DNA from: Tenggerimyces flavus
Lineage (GTDB): Bacteria; Actinomycetota; Actinomycetes; Propionibacteriales; Actinopolymorphaceae
Assembly: GCF_016907715.1 (NCBI RefSeq)
Contig: NZ_JAFBCM010000001.1
Location: forward strand, 3,348,001 to 3,412,000
Length of the DNA: 64,000 nucleotides
Direction of reading: 5' to 3'
The stretch's first letter is position 1; each line of letters starts with the position of its first letter. Below the pieces are notes generated by a model. It worked only from the letters and a program-made list of their open reading frames with translations, did not search any database and was not told the origin of the DNA. Below are positions 30,126 through 38,724 of the stretch, one piece after another. Made by a program: the position numbers and the translations under genes.

Positions 30126-30147
30126 AACGCCAGCCGTGGCTGGCGTT
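30126..30147. terminator. Hairpin AACGCCAGCC / GGCTGGCGTT
   Basis: Ten-base perfect arms with a two-base loop, no T run. It lies between the DUF3592 gene start and the left end of the insertion sequence, so its role as a terminator is uncertain. Confidence 0.4.
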
Positions 30148-30682
30148 CGCCTCGAGCCCGACCCGCTAGCTACTTTGACCTGAAAAAGTCGCCGCGTGGC
30201 GGTGCCTGAGTCCGGTGTTGTTGGTTGGGAGGATGGCCCCGAACCCTTGGCTAGAAGGGATCGAGGCCATCGTGTTGAGAACTGTAAACGATCAGCCGAC
30301 GTTGTGGGATTCGGTCCTGCCGGTTGAGCTGCTGGTGTTGCCGGGTGAGCTTGCGCGGGTGGACGCGTTGCTCGATGACGCGGTGTTCTTCGCGCCGTTC
30401 GCGCCGTTCTTCGACGCGAGGATCGGTCGGCCGTCGATCCCGATGGAGACCTACCTGGGGTTGATATTCTTGAAGTTTCGTTACCGGCTTGGGTATGAGT
30501 CGCTGTGCCGGGAGGTGGGCGACTCGATCTCGTGGCAGCGGTTCTGCCGGATCCCGTTGGGGATCCGGGTGCCGCATCCGACCACGTTGATGAAGATCAC
30601 GACGCGGTGCGGGGATGTTGCGGTAGCGGGGTTGAACGAGGCGTTGCTGGCCAAGGCCGTGGCGGCGAAGTTGCTGCGCACC

Positions 30683-30772
30683 GACAAGGTCCGCGCCGAC
30701 AAGGTCCGCGCCGACAAGGTCCGCGCCGACAAGGTCCGCGCCGACAAGGTCCGCGCCGACAAGGTCCGCGCC
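30683..30772. repeat. 15-bp unit GACAAGGTCCGCGCC repeated six times
   Basis: Six exact tandem copies inside the transposase, each encoding Asp-Lys-Val-Arg-Ala. The repeat is in frame and lengthens a linker immediately before the first catalytic motif. Confidence 0.95.
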
Positions 30773-30902
30773 GACACGACCGTGGTCGAGGCCGATGTCG
30801 CGTATCCGACCGATTCGGGTCTGCTGGCCAAGTCGGTCGGCAAGATTGCCCGCACGGTGGAGCGTGTGAAGGCGGCCGGTGGCGCGATCCGGACCCGGTC
30901 GC

Positions 30903-30940
30903 GGGATCGGCGCCGGGCTGCGGGATCGGCGCCGGGCTGC
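30903..30940. repeat. 19-bp tandem duplication GGGATCGGCGCCGGGCTGC x2
   Basis: Exact copies at 30903-30921 and 30922-30940. Nineteen bases shift the frame of the transposase; with one copy the reading RSRDRRRAAGRRARSIASKL is continuous. Confidence 0.92.
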
Positions 30941-31568
30941 GGGACGACGGGCACGATCGATCGCGAGCAAGCTCCGGCTGCGCGGCGCGCAGCAGCGTGA
31001 ACAAGCCCAGGCCACGGTGCGGCGCATCACCGGCGAGTTGGCGGATCTGGCGGAGGCGGCCATGCGCGACGCGGACGCGGTCGTGCGTAACGCGCGCAGG
31101 GCGCTGCGCCGGGCCAGCGGGCAGACCAGGGGTCGGCTGCACCGCGCAGTGGACGAGCTGACCACCACCGTGCAACGCGCTCGTCGAGTGGTTACCCAGA
31201 CCCGGACCCGGTTGCGCGGCCAGGTGCCAGACAGCGCGACCCGGCTGGTCAGCCTGCACGATCCGGATGCCCGGCCGATCAGCAAGGGGCGTCTGGGCAA
31301 GCCGGAGTTTGGCTACAAGGCTCAGATCATCGACAACGCCGACGGGGTGATCCTCGACCACAACGTCGAGACAGGTAACCCCGCCGACGCGCCGCAACTG
31401 GCACCCGCGATCGAACGGATCACCCGCCGCACCGGCCATGCACCGCGCGCGGTCACCGCCGACCGAGGCTACGGCGAAGCCGGCGTCGAACGCGACCTAC
31501 ACGCCCTCGGCGTGCGCAGCGTCGCCATTCCCCGCAAGGGGAAATCTGGCGCCGCTCGCCGCGAAGTC

Positions 31569-31588
31569 GAGCACCGACGAGCACCGAC
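31569..31588. repeat. 10-bp tandem duplication GAGCACCGAC x2
   Basis: Exact copies at 31569-31578 and 31579-31588. With one copy the reading AARREVEHRRAFRDKVKWRT is continuous; with two it is broken. Confidence 0.92.
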
Positions 31589-31986
31589 GAGCCTTCCGCG
31601 ACAAGGTCAAATGGCGAACCGGATCCGAAGGACGAATCAACCACATCAAACGCAGCTACGGCTGGAACCGCACCGAACTCACCACCATCACCGGCGCCCG
31701 AACCTGGTGCGGACACGGCGTACTCGCCCACAACCTGGTCAAGATCGGCGCCCTGACAGCATGAGAAACCACACCGAGCCCAACCATGCCCACCCGAACC
31801 AGTCACCAGCAGCCCACACGAGCAGCAGCCACAACCGCCATCACGACAACCGAGCGTTTTTCAGGTCGAAGTAGCTAATGCAACGCCTACCTGAACGAGG
31901 CACGATGTGCGCGGAGTCCAGCACTAGATCGTTGATCTCACCGGACCGTGACCGGTATGCGGGTGGAGCCGCTGCTCCCGCAAGAA

Positions 31987-32182
31987 ACCAGTCGCTCGAT
32001 GAGCTCGCCGACGGCCTGCAGCGCCGCTCCGGACTGCTCGGCTTGTCCGGCGGGCGTAGTAACGACACCCGTGAGCTGGTACGGCTCGCCCAAGGCGGCA
32101 GCCAGCCGGCCGCGCTTGCCTTGGACGTCTTCGCCTACCGTGCAGCCAGGGAACTCGCCGCTGCCGCCGTCGCCCTGGACCG
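31987..32182 (+). pseudogene. Copied internal fragment of acetate kinase
   Basis: 196 bases match 21402-21597 of ackA without gaps and with about five mismatches. The same protein reading continues (LADGLQRRSGLLGLSGGRSN, DVFAYRAARELAAAAVALDR) before unrelated sequence takes over. It has no start or stop of its own. Position just beyond the right end of the insertion sequence suggests that the copy arrived through element-linked recombination. Confidence 0.9.
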
Positions 32183-32405
32183 AGGCCGACGACGTCGACG
32201 GCGTCGAACGGCCCGCCCCATCTGTCACTCGCCCGGCCGCTGACCTACCACGCGAGCTTCACCAAGCCGAGACCCCAGCAGGGTGGAGTGGATTGGTGGT
32301 TAACCGTCCCTGCGGCACGCTTCGTCGCTGGTTTGTGGGGTAGAGGACTCCAACTGCGGTGTTCCATTGCGGTGTGCTCCCTGAACACAAGCGGAAAGGG
32401 CGGCG

Positions 32406-32837
32406 ATGACGATGGCGCCGACAACAGTCAAGGACCTAATGACAGCGGGCGCGGCATGTATTGGCGAGGATGAGACGTTGGTCCAGGCGGCCCGCACGAT
32501 GCGTGACCTCGATGTGGGGGCACTGCCGATCTGCGGTCAAGGCAACCGGCCTACAGGCATGCTGACCGACCGGGACATCGTGGTCCGCTGTCTCGCCGAC
32601 GGCGGCGACCCGGCCACTGCTGTAGCCGGTCAGTTCGCCGACGGGAAACCGGTGACAATCGGCGCCGACGACGGTGTCGAGGACGCGCTGCGCATCATGA
32701 CCGAACATCAAGTTCGGCGACTCCCTGTGATCGACGGCCACGAACTGGTGGGCATGCTGGCACAGGCCGACATCGCCCGCGCGATGCCCGAACAAGCCAC
32801 CGGCGCGGTCGTCGAAGGAATCTCCGAGTCACAATGA
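32406..32837 (+). CDS. Two-CBS-domain protein
   Basis: 143 residues from ATG 32406 with GAAAGGGCGGCG upstream. CBS1: TTVKDLMTAGAACIGEDETL and GALPICGQGNRPTGMLTDRD; CBS2: ADDGVEDALRIMTEHQVRRL and PVIDGHELVGMLAQADIA. The pair forms a Bateman module that binds AMP/ATP or similar. It is whole, unlike the sister copy at 14463-14893. A strong hairpin follows at 32978. Confidence 0.88.
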   Translation: MTMAPTTVKDLMTAGAACIGEDETLVQAARTMRDLDVGALPICGQGNRPTGMLTDRDIVVRCLADGGDPATAVAGQFADGKPVTIGADDGVEDALRIMTEHQVRRLPVIDGHELVGMLAQADIARAMPEQATGAVVEGISESQ

Positions 32838-32977
32838 CATCCTCCCCGGCGCTCTAGCCCGCCCTGCGGCTTGAGCGCGAGGCCGTTCGCCGCGTCTGGT
32901 TCGGTGTGACCCACGGTTCGGGGTCGACACGGCAGTATCCTCCGACTGTGCCGGCGAATCATCGCGGCGAACAAGCG

Positions 32978-33004
32978 GGCCCCGCACCCTCTGGGTGCGG
33001 GGCC
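32978..33004. terminator. Strong hairpin GGCCCCGCACCC / GGGTGCGGGGCC
   Basis: Twelve-base perfect GC-rich arms and a three-base loop, 140 bases after the CBS gene stop. Actinobacterial terminators often lack a T run, so this may end that transcript. Confidence 0.6.
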
Positions 33005-33162
33005 TGCATAGTTGCGGTACGCCAGACCGCCGCGGTTGGTGATGCATGGCGCCCTGAATGTCGCCTAAGAGTGACTGCAGCCGATCGCGGAGCATCCGGC
33101 GAGACTGCGTCACCATGCGGCCCTTTCGGACACGCGGTTCAAGGCAGGTCTTGGGGCAAAGG

Positions 33163-33276
33163 TCCATCTGGGACGCCTCCGGCGTGGTGGACGTGAGCAA
33201 TCAGGTCCGTCCCCGACCGAGCCCCTTTGTCGGCCCCGGGACCGACGTCGACCAGGCCAGAATCGAGCAGTCCTGA
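33163..33276 (+). pseudogene. BON-protein tail fragment, third copy
   Basis: Plus-strand reading WDASGVVDVSNQVRPRPSPF to a stop at 33276, matching the end of the BON protein at 17575-18033 (WDTPGVVDVSNQLRPPTDLP). Only the last 35 or so residues are present. Confidence 0.6.
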
Positions 33277-33529
33277 CGACTCGGGCTGGTAACTCCGCGC
33301 CCAGTTCCGTGAGCCCCCCGTCAGGATCGACCGGGACTACGTGATCCGGCTGCGCGACCGCGGCGACCGACAGGTCGCCGACCTGGGGGACCGAGTCGGC
33401 CGGGTTGCAGCCTCCAAGTGAGTCCGTAGCGAGTCCGAAACTCCGCTATTTTCACTGGCAATCGGGCTCACAAGGCGGTCCGAAAGCAGTCACTATCCAG
33501 GACCGAGGAGGCATAACTGGCGGCCTCCT

Positions 33530-33940
33530 CAGTTGTCGCTGGTCGGTGCCAACCCGGTGAGTCGGGATAGCGCGGCGAATCCATCGTCGGTGCCGGGCCA
33601 GTGTCGGCGTATGGCCTGCAGGGCCGGTGCGTTCGACGATGCCGCGGAGTACCGCGGCGACGGTGATGGCGTAGCTGAGAATGGGGATGAAGTCGGGGAT
33701 GAGGTCGATCGGGATCGCCAGGTAGACCGTCAGCAGGCCGAGCCGGATCCGCACTCCGCGGGGCAGGCGCGGTCGGCGGCCAGCCGGCGGAGCAGCCGCA
33801 GCAGGTCCGGCAGGATGCGCAACGCCTCTTTCAGCAGCGGCCCCTTCTGGCGGGCCAGGATCAAGGCGATGAGCAGAAGTACCCAGCCTGCTGCGACCGC
33901 GATCGCACCCTGATCCGGTGCGGATCAGCAGATCCCACAT
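33530..33940 (-). pseudogene. DUF1232 (YkvA-type) membrane protein, frameshifted
   Basis: Two minus-strand frames interleave: AVAAGWVLLLIALILARQKG, then LPDLLRLLRRLAADRACP, then in the other frame RIRLGLLTVYLAIPIDLIPD with the DUF1232 signature (Y-x-x-x-P-x-D-x-I-P-D), ITVAAVLRGIVERTGPA, then back to RRHWPGTDDGFAALSRLTGL and a stop. At least two single-base changes are needed. DUF1232 proteins are small membrane proteins of unknown role. Confidence 0.72.
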
Positions 33941-34521
33941 GCGTGTGTCCCCTCTCGTCTAGCCTGTGGTCGGGGTCCCTTCGCCGTGCTTGTGCACATC
34001 GTCGACGTCGCGTGGCGGCCGTCGGCCAGCCAGCCCGCTGGTCGGTTGGTGGGGGCTGCTGATGTCGGCGGCGATGGCGTCATCCTCGAACGTGGCGAGC
34101 GCAGTTCGGCACTGCTCAAACCGCGGCTCGGACGGACCCGCCTGCGGCGTCGAAGTAGTCTTGGGCGGCGATCGCGGCCAGCCACTGTCGAACCGCCCTA
34201 GATGGTGAAGGACCGGCACATGGGGTTCCGGTCCTTCGGTCATAACGATACGCCGAAGCCAGGGGGACTTGGCCGGTTCGCGGAGGCGATCGCGGCGATA
34301 ACGTCGACTGATCCAGCCGCCAGCGAGTTGGGCGGCTGCGGGGCGGGCGGTGACCTCGCGGCCCCGCTAGTCCCACTCAACCCACCAAGTCCGCCCAGTC
34401 GGCTTGCTGGGCGGATGGCGACGCCGGCGAACTGCGGATGTGTCGATCTGGAGGGGACTTGCTCGTATGAGGGGTGAGACGGTGGACGCCAGCCCGCCGC
34501 GACGAACCGAAGGGAATCACG
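33941..34521. other. Stretch without a supportable gene, containing one strong hairpin
   Basis: A minus-strand frame from ATG 34243 to 33959 is open, but begins inside the hairpin at 34207-34237 and has no recognisable domain. I do not call it. Confidence 0.4.
34207..34237. terminator. Hairpin GAAGGACCGG / CCGGTCCTTC
   Basis: Perfect ten-base arms around an 11-base loop, between the DUF1232 remnant and the YCII gene. It may serve as a terminator in either direction. Confidence 0.5.
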
Positions 34522-34893
34522 ATGACGACGTACCTGCTCTCCCTTCACCAGGACAGCGATGAGTCCGCCGGTGAGACCGGCGAGCCCATGTCCAGCGAGG
34601 AACGCGAGAAGTCCTGGCGTGACATCGAGGCTCTCAACGAGGAGCTGAGGTCGGCTGATGCCTGGGTTTTCGGCGGCGCCCTTCACGATTCCCGCACAGC
34701 CACGGTAGTGCGGGTCGCCAAGGGCGACGTGTTGACCACCGACGGCCCGTTCGCCGAGGGAAAGGAGCACCTCGGCGGCTTCTACATCATCCGGGCCGAC
34801 GATCTCGACGCCGCCCTGGTGTGGGCATCGAAAGCCGCTGCGGCCACGAGAAAGCCGATCGAGGTTCGGCCGTTTCGTGCCGCCGACAGCTGA
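34522..34893 (+). CDS. YCII/DGPF-domain protein
   Basis: 123 residues from ATG 34522, with GAAGGGA eight bases upstream. A ferredoxin-like YCII fold: TTYLLSLHQDSDESAGE at the start, then VLTTDGPFAEGKEHLGGFYI with the diagnostic D-G-P-F motif, and LDAALVWASKAAAATRKPIE. Such proteins often sit beside ECF sigma factors; here the nearest one is 10 kb away, so no link is claimed. Confidence 0.88.
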   Translation: MTTYLLSLHQDSDESAGETGEPMSSEEREKSWRDIEALNEELRSADAWVFGGALHDSRTATVVRVAKGDVLTTDGPFAEGKEHLGGFYIIRADDLDAALVWASKAAAATRKPIEVRPFRAADS

Positions 34894-35619
34894 CACCGAG
34901 GCCTGACTGCTGCTCTCCACACCGCGGCCCAGCGATCGAGGCCCGGGAGGCCGGCACCCCGTTTCTGTACGCCCTCATCAGATGCGCGGAGAGGCCGGCC
35001 CGAGGGTTGCTGAAGGGGGCCGGCCCCTCCTGCCTGACGAGGCTGGCTCGACACGACAATTGCACGAACCCACGGCGGGCAGGCCGCTCCCTCAATCTCA
35101 TCCGCGACCTGACCCACCACACCCGCCGAACGTCGGGCCACTGCGCTCGTCGCCAGGAAACCACGCCAGGCAAGAACAGGACGAGCTGGGAGCGCCAGGG
35201 TTACACGACGCTCACAGAGCTGGTGCACGAGGGCCGGCACACAGGGCGGGAGGCCATGTACTGGTCGGAGGGTGACGAGAGCCAACTCGGGAGTGTCGGA
35301 AGGTCGCGGCGGCAGGCGTGTTCGCCGGGGGTGTCCAGCGGTGAGGGGCGGTGAGAACCGTGGCGGCGAATGGGAGCGACGCGTCGGTGGATGACGTCCC
35401 CGCGGAGGGCGCGGCGGTGACATCGGCGGGGACCTCGGCGGTGGCCTGAACGCGATCGCACGGAGAGGCCCTCACCGCTGCGGGGCTCGGGTAGACCGTG
35501 ACGAGGACTATGTCCCGTTCGCGTCGGTGGACTGCGGGGTTCCGGCTGATCGTCCACCTCGAGAACGCGGGGTAGTACGTTGAAGCGCGCCGTTCACCAG
35601 GGCGATGTGGTGACCGGAG
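34894..35619. other. About 720 bases without a supportable gene
   Basis: Long open frames on both strands have no recognisable content. One short plus-strand frame (35351-35449) is low-complexity and rich in Ala/Val. Confidence 0.45.
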
Positions 35620-35904
35620 GCCGAGGTCCGTGTCGATACCAGGACCCCCGCCACCAGCTGCGCGACCAGCTGAGCACGACTCTCGAAGGCTCGCCGTCCG
35701 TCGTGGTCCTCGACCTTGAAGCGCTCGATTTCTCCGACTCCACCATTCTGGGCGTGCTCGTGGCGGCTCATCGCTGGGCGCAGGGTGTTGGCGCCGTGCT
35801 GCGGTTGGCCACGCCACCGCATTCATGCGACGACTCTTGACGATCATCACCTCGACACCGTGATCGAGGTCTTCTCCGACCTCGACTCCGCGATGTCTCC
35901 CTGA
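35620..35904 (+). pseudogene. STAS-domain protein, frameshifted
   Basis: The central reading LRDQLSTTLEGSPSVVVLDL, ALDFSDSTILGVLVAAHRWA and GVGAVLRLATPP is the anti-sigma antagonist fold, with the phospho-acceptor region D-F-S-D-S. The front is in another frame, and the end (LDTVIEVFSDLDSAM) is reached only after two more shifts between 35820 and 35845. A whole STAS protein lies at 44379-44732. Confidence 0.65.
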
Positions 35905-36058
35905 CCCGCTGTTCGCACCCGCCGAGGAGGCCCGCCGCGAACACCCCGCGACGGGACTGGTGAAGCGGATCGGCGCATAGCTGTAGGGTGAGCCTTCGGT
36001 GTGCCGGGAAGTCTGGTCGGCGGCGTTGTTGTCGTTGTCGATCCAGGAAGGTCCCACC

Positions 36059-36502
36059 ATGCGTGCCGGTGATCTGGCTGCACCATTCCCCGTCGTCGAG
36101 TTGACCCCCGCGATCGACGCGGCGCGTCTGCTCGCCGACCAAAACCTTCCAGGCCTCGTGGTCGTCGACGACCGCGGCCGCCCGGTGACGATCCTGGCCG
36201 GTACGCAGGTGCTTCGGATGATCGTTCCCGCCTACTTCCAAGATGATCCGACGCTGGCGCGGGTCGTCGACGAGGCGCACGCGGACCTGTTCCCGACCGA
36301 GCTCGAGGCACGGACCGTGGCCGAGTGTCTGCCGGAGGAGCACCGCGAGCTGCCGGTGGTCGACGCGGCCGCGACGGCGCTGGAGATCGCCGCGTTGATG
36401 GCGCGGTCACGTTGCCCGCTGGTCGCGGTCGTCGACGCGGACCGGTCCCTTGCCGGCGTGGTCACGTTGGACGCCCTGCTGGACCGGATGCTCGCGACAT
36501 GA
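36059..36502 (+). CDS. CBS-domain protein coupled to an ArsB/NhaD permease
   Basis: 147 residues from ATG 36059 with AGGAAGG upstream. CBS1: AIDAARLLADQNLPGLVVVD and DRGRPVTILAGTQVLRM; CBS2: AAATALEIAALMARSRCPLV and DADRSLAGVVTLDALLDRML. Its TGA overlaps the ATG of the permease gene (ATGA), so the two are made together. A nucleotide-sensing CBS partner for the transporter is the natural reading. Confidence 0.88.
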   Translation: MRAGDLAAPFPVVELTPAIDAARLLADQNLPGLVVVDDRGRPVTILAGTQVLRMIVPAYFQDDPTLARVVDEAHADLFPTELEARTVAECLPEEHRELPVVDAAATALEIAALMARSRCPLVAVVDADRSLAGVVTLDALLDRMLAT

Positions 36503-37800
36503 CGGCGATGGCCTGGCTCGCGGTCGCGATCTTCGCCGCTGCCTACGTGCTGATCGCCACCGAGTGGGTCCATCGGCTGGCCGCGGCCCTTGGCGGTGCG
36601 GCGTTGATGCTGCTGCTCGGGATCACCGACGCCGAACACGCCTTCTTCTCCGAGCATGCGGGGATCGACTGGAACGTCATCGTCCTGTTGCTGGGCATGA
36701 TGCTGATCGTCTCGGTGCTCAAACGCACTGGCCTGTTCGAGTACCTGGCGATCTGGTCGGCGAAGAAGGCCCGCGGCAAACCGTTCCGGGTGATGGTGAT
36801 CCTCGTCGTGGTCACCGCGGTCGCCTCGGCGGCGCTGGACAACGTCACCACGGTCCTGCTGGTCGCGCCGGTGACGTTCCTGGTCTGTGCCCGCATCGGG
36901 GTGCCGGCGGCGCCGTTCCTCATTGCCGAGGTGCTCGCCTCCAACATCGGCGGCGCGGCCACCCTCGTCGGTGATCCGCCGAACATCATCATCGCCTCCC
37001 GCGCGGACCTCGGTTTCAACGACTTCCTGGTGCACATGGCACCGCTAGTCGCGGTCGTCCTAGTCGTTTATGTCGGGTTGTGCCGCTGGCTGTTCCGCGA
37101 CGCCTTCCGTGTCGACTCCGCGGAAGCCGCCGACCGGGCCGCCGAGGTCGCCACCCTCAACGAGCGTGAGGCCATCCGCAACCCGCGGCTGCTGATCGTG
37201 TCCCTGATCGTGCTCGGCCTCGTGCTCGCCGCGTTCGTGCTGCACACCGTCCTGCACCTCGAGCCCGCGGTGATCGCGATCGTCGGCGGCCTCGGTCTGC
37301 TCGCGCTGTCCCGGCTGGAACCGGGCGAGGTGGTCAAGGACGTGGAGTGGCCCACGCTCGCGTTCTTCGCGGGCCTGTTCGTCATGGTCGGTGGGCTGGT
37401 CTCCACCGGAGTGATCGACCAGCTCGCCACCGCCGCCAGCGAAGCGGTCGAGGGCCGGCTCGGGCTGGCCAGCATGGTGCTGCTGTGGGCGTCGGCCGGC
37501 CTGTCGGCCATCGTGGACAACATCCCGTACGTGGCGACCGTGTCGCCGATCGTCGCCGAGCTCGTCACCAACGCCGGCGGGCACCAGAGTGCCCAGGTGT
37601 TGTGGTGGTCGCTCGCCATCGGCGCCGACTTCGGCGGCAACGCCACTGCGATCGGCGCCTCAGCCAACGTCGTCGCTCTCGGCCTCGCCGAACGTGCCGG
37701 CAAACCGATCTCGTTCTGGCAGTTCACCCGCTACGGCCTGATCGTCACCGTCATCACCATCGCCCTCGCCGTGCCGTACCTGTGGCTGCGCTACCTGTAA
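36499..37800 (+). CDS. ArsB/NhaD-family ion permease
   Basis: 433 residues from ATG 36499. About 11 hydrophobic helices of the ion-transporter superfamily. Each half carries its hairpin motif: SAALDNVTTVLLVAPVTFLV and SNIGGAATLVGDPPNIIIAS in the first, SAIVDNIPYVATVSPIVAEL and FGGNATAIGASANVVALGLA in the second. The family covers arsenite efflux and Na+/H+ antiport; no ars genes are near, so cation/proton antiport is at least as likely. Intact and coupled to the CBS gene. Confidence 0.88.
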   Translation: MTAMAWLAVAIFAAAYVLIATEWVHRLAAALGGAALMLLLGITDAEHAFFSEHAGIDWNVIVLLLGMMLIVSVLKRTGLFEYLAIWSAKKARGKPFRVMVILVVVTAVASAALDNVTTVLLVAPVTFLVCARIGVPAAPFLIAEVLASNIGGAATLVGDPPNIIIASRADLGFNDFLVHMAPLVAVVLVVYVGLCRWLFRDAFRVDSAEAADRAAEVATLNEREAIRNPRLLIVSLIVLGLVLAAFVLHTVLHLEPAVIAIVGGLGLLALSRLEPGEVVKDVEWPTLAFFAGLFVMVGGLVSTGVIDQLATAASEAVEGRLGLASMVLLWASAGLSAIVDNIPYVATVSPIVAELVTNAGGHQSAQVLWWSLAIGADFGGNATAIGASANVVALGLAERAGKPISFWQFTRYGLIVTVITIALAVPYLWLRYL

Positions 37801-37880
37801 CCGGTACTGGTGAAAGCCCAACCCGTGTTGGCGAATCTCCCCCGAGTTCCCATCTGTCGACAGTCCTGGAACGGACAACG

Positions 37881-38012
37881 ATGAAGGTTCTGATTCTCAC
37901 CCTCGATACCCGCGGCGACATCCAGCCGTTCGTCGCTGACCGACCGTTCTGGGCCCGGGTGGCCGAACATCGCGGCGTCTCAGCGCTGCGGACCTCGACG
38001 GACGCGTCATGA
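37881..38012 (+). pseudogene. Glycosyltransferase remnant with large internal deletion
   Basis: Reads MKVLILTLDTRGDIQPFVA, the first strand of GT1-type glycosyltransferases, then jumps to DRPFWARVAEHRGVSALRTS, which resembles a motif near the C-terminal donor site (D-Q-P-F-W). More than 300 residues are missing between. The stop overlaps the DUF998 start (ATGA), so the fragment may still be translated as a 43-residue peptide. Confidence 0.6.
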
Positions 38013-38716
38013 GCTCGCCGCGCTCTCTCCTCCTAGCGGGGGCGATCGGTGGTGTTCTCGTGCCCGTGGTGCTTCTGCTCGACGGCGCCACCCGCCCCGG
38101 CTTCAGCCCGTGGCACCACGGCGCGAGCCAACTCGGCACCGACGACCGCGGCTGGCTCCAAACCGCCAACTTCGTCCTCGGCGGCGTCCTCTTCCTCGGC
38201 TTCGCCACCGGCGTCCGCGCCGCGCTACGGAGAGGGCGAGGTACAGGTCGCGGCGCCATCTGGGCACCGGTGCTTCTTGCCGTGTCCGGCCTCGCCCTGA
38301 TCGTCGCCGGCATCGTGCCCACCGACCCTGCACTCGGCTACCCGCCCGGCGAACCAACCATCGTCACCACAGCCGGACGCATCCACGGCCTCGCCGGCCT
38401 GCTCTTGTTCGCCGGCCTCGCCGCTACACCGCTCGTGCTGGCACGTCGCCTCGACGAACTCACAGACCCCAGTGGGAGCAGTGGTCCGGACCGCCGCTGG
38501 AGACATTGGTCCCGCACCTGCGGCATCCTCGTCCTCGTCCTCGCCATCGCCGCCGGCACCGCCTTCCGCCTCGACCTCGAAGGAACCCTCAGCCCCGCGC
38601 CCGCCGGCGCGCTCGAGCAGGCGGCCCTGCTCATCGGCTTCGCCTGGACAGTCGCGGCGTCCCTGCACCTGTACCGCCACACCCCGGCCGACCAGCCAGC
38701 CTGGTCGCGAAGGTGA
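38009..38716 (+). CDS. DUF998 membrane protein
   Basis: 235 residues from ATG 38009. Six hydrophobic helices with the DUF998 opening SLLLAGAIGGVLVPVVLLLD followed by SPWHHGASQLGTDDRGWLQ, the family's conserved S-x-L-G-x-x-x-x-G-W loop, and GLALIVAGIVPTDPALGYPP. Function is unknown. It is translationally coupled at its start to the glycosyltransferase remnant and lies close to the hydrolase gene that follows. Confidence 0.82.
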   Translation: MSSPRSLLLAGAIGGVLVPVVLLLDGATRPGFSPWHHGASQLGTDDRGWLQTANFVLGGVLFLGFATGVRAALRRGRGTGRGAIWAPVLLAVSGLALIVAGIVPTDPALGYPPGEPTIVTTAGRIHGLAGLLLFAGLAATPLVLARRLDELTDPSGSSGPDRRWRHWSRTCGILVLVLAIAAGTAFRLDLEGTLSPAPAGALEQAALLIGFAWTVAASLHLYRHTPADQPAWSRR

Positions 38717-38724
38717 GGGCCGCG

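Larger units (their letters stand above)
30233..31764 (+). pseudogene. Transposase of the ISNCY/IS1182-like element, broken by two tandem duplications
   Basis: ATG 30233 with GGGAGG upstream. Conserved opening: VLPVELLVLPGELARVDALL, RIGRPSIPMETYLGLIFLKF, RYRLGYESLCREVGDSISWQ and IRVPHPTTLMKIT. Then comes a sixfold DKVRA run where relatives have one copy, then ADTTVVEADVAYPTDSGLL with the first catalytic Asp. The frame is lost at a 19-base tandem repeat (30903-30940), resumes through a coiled region and KGRLGKPEFGYKAQIIDNAD and TADRGYGEAGVERDL (second Asp), and is lost again at a 10-base repeat (31569-31588). It ends VKWRTGSEGRINHIKRSYGW (Glu) to a stop at 31764. Deleting one copy of each repeat restores the full frame. 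Confidence 0.85.
30169..31875 (+). mobile_element. ISNCY/IS1182-like insertion sequence with 19-bp inverted ends
   Basis: Left end GCTACTTTGACCTGAAAAA (30169-30187) is matched at the right end (31857-31875) in inverted orientation with one mismatch. TA flanks both ends directly and may be the target duplication. About 1.7 kb with a single plus-strand transposase gene that carries two frame-breaking tandem duplications. A copied ackA piece begins about 110 bases beyond the right end. Confidence 0.82.

Noticed and set aside
30683..30772. Possible CRISPR-like array
   Set aside because: The 15-bp units are contiguous with no spacers and encode a protein repeat in frame.
33959..34243. A 94-residue minus-strand frame
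   Set aside because: It begins inside a perfect hairpin and shows no domain or ribosome site.
34240..34920. A 226-residue minus-strand frame
   Set aside because: It is the shadow of the YCII gene on the other strand, which has the D-G-P-F motif and a good ribosome site.
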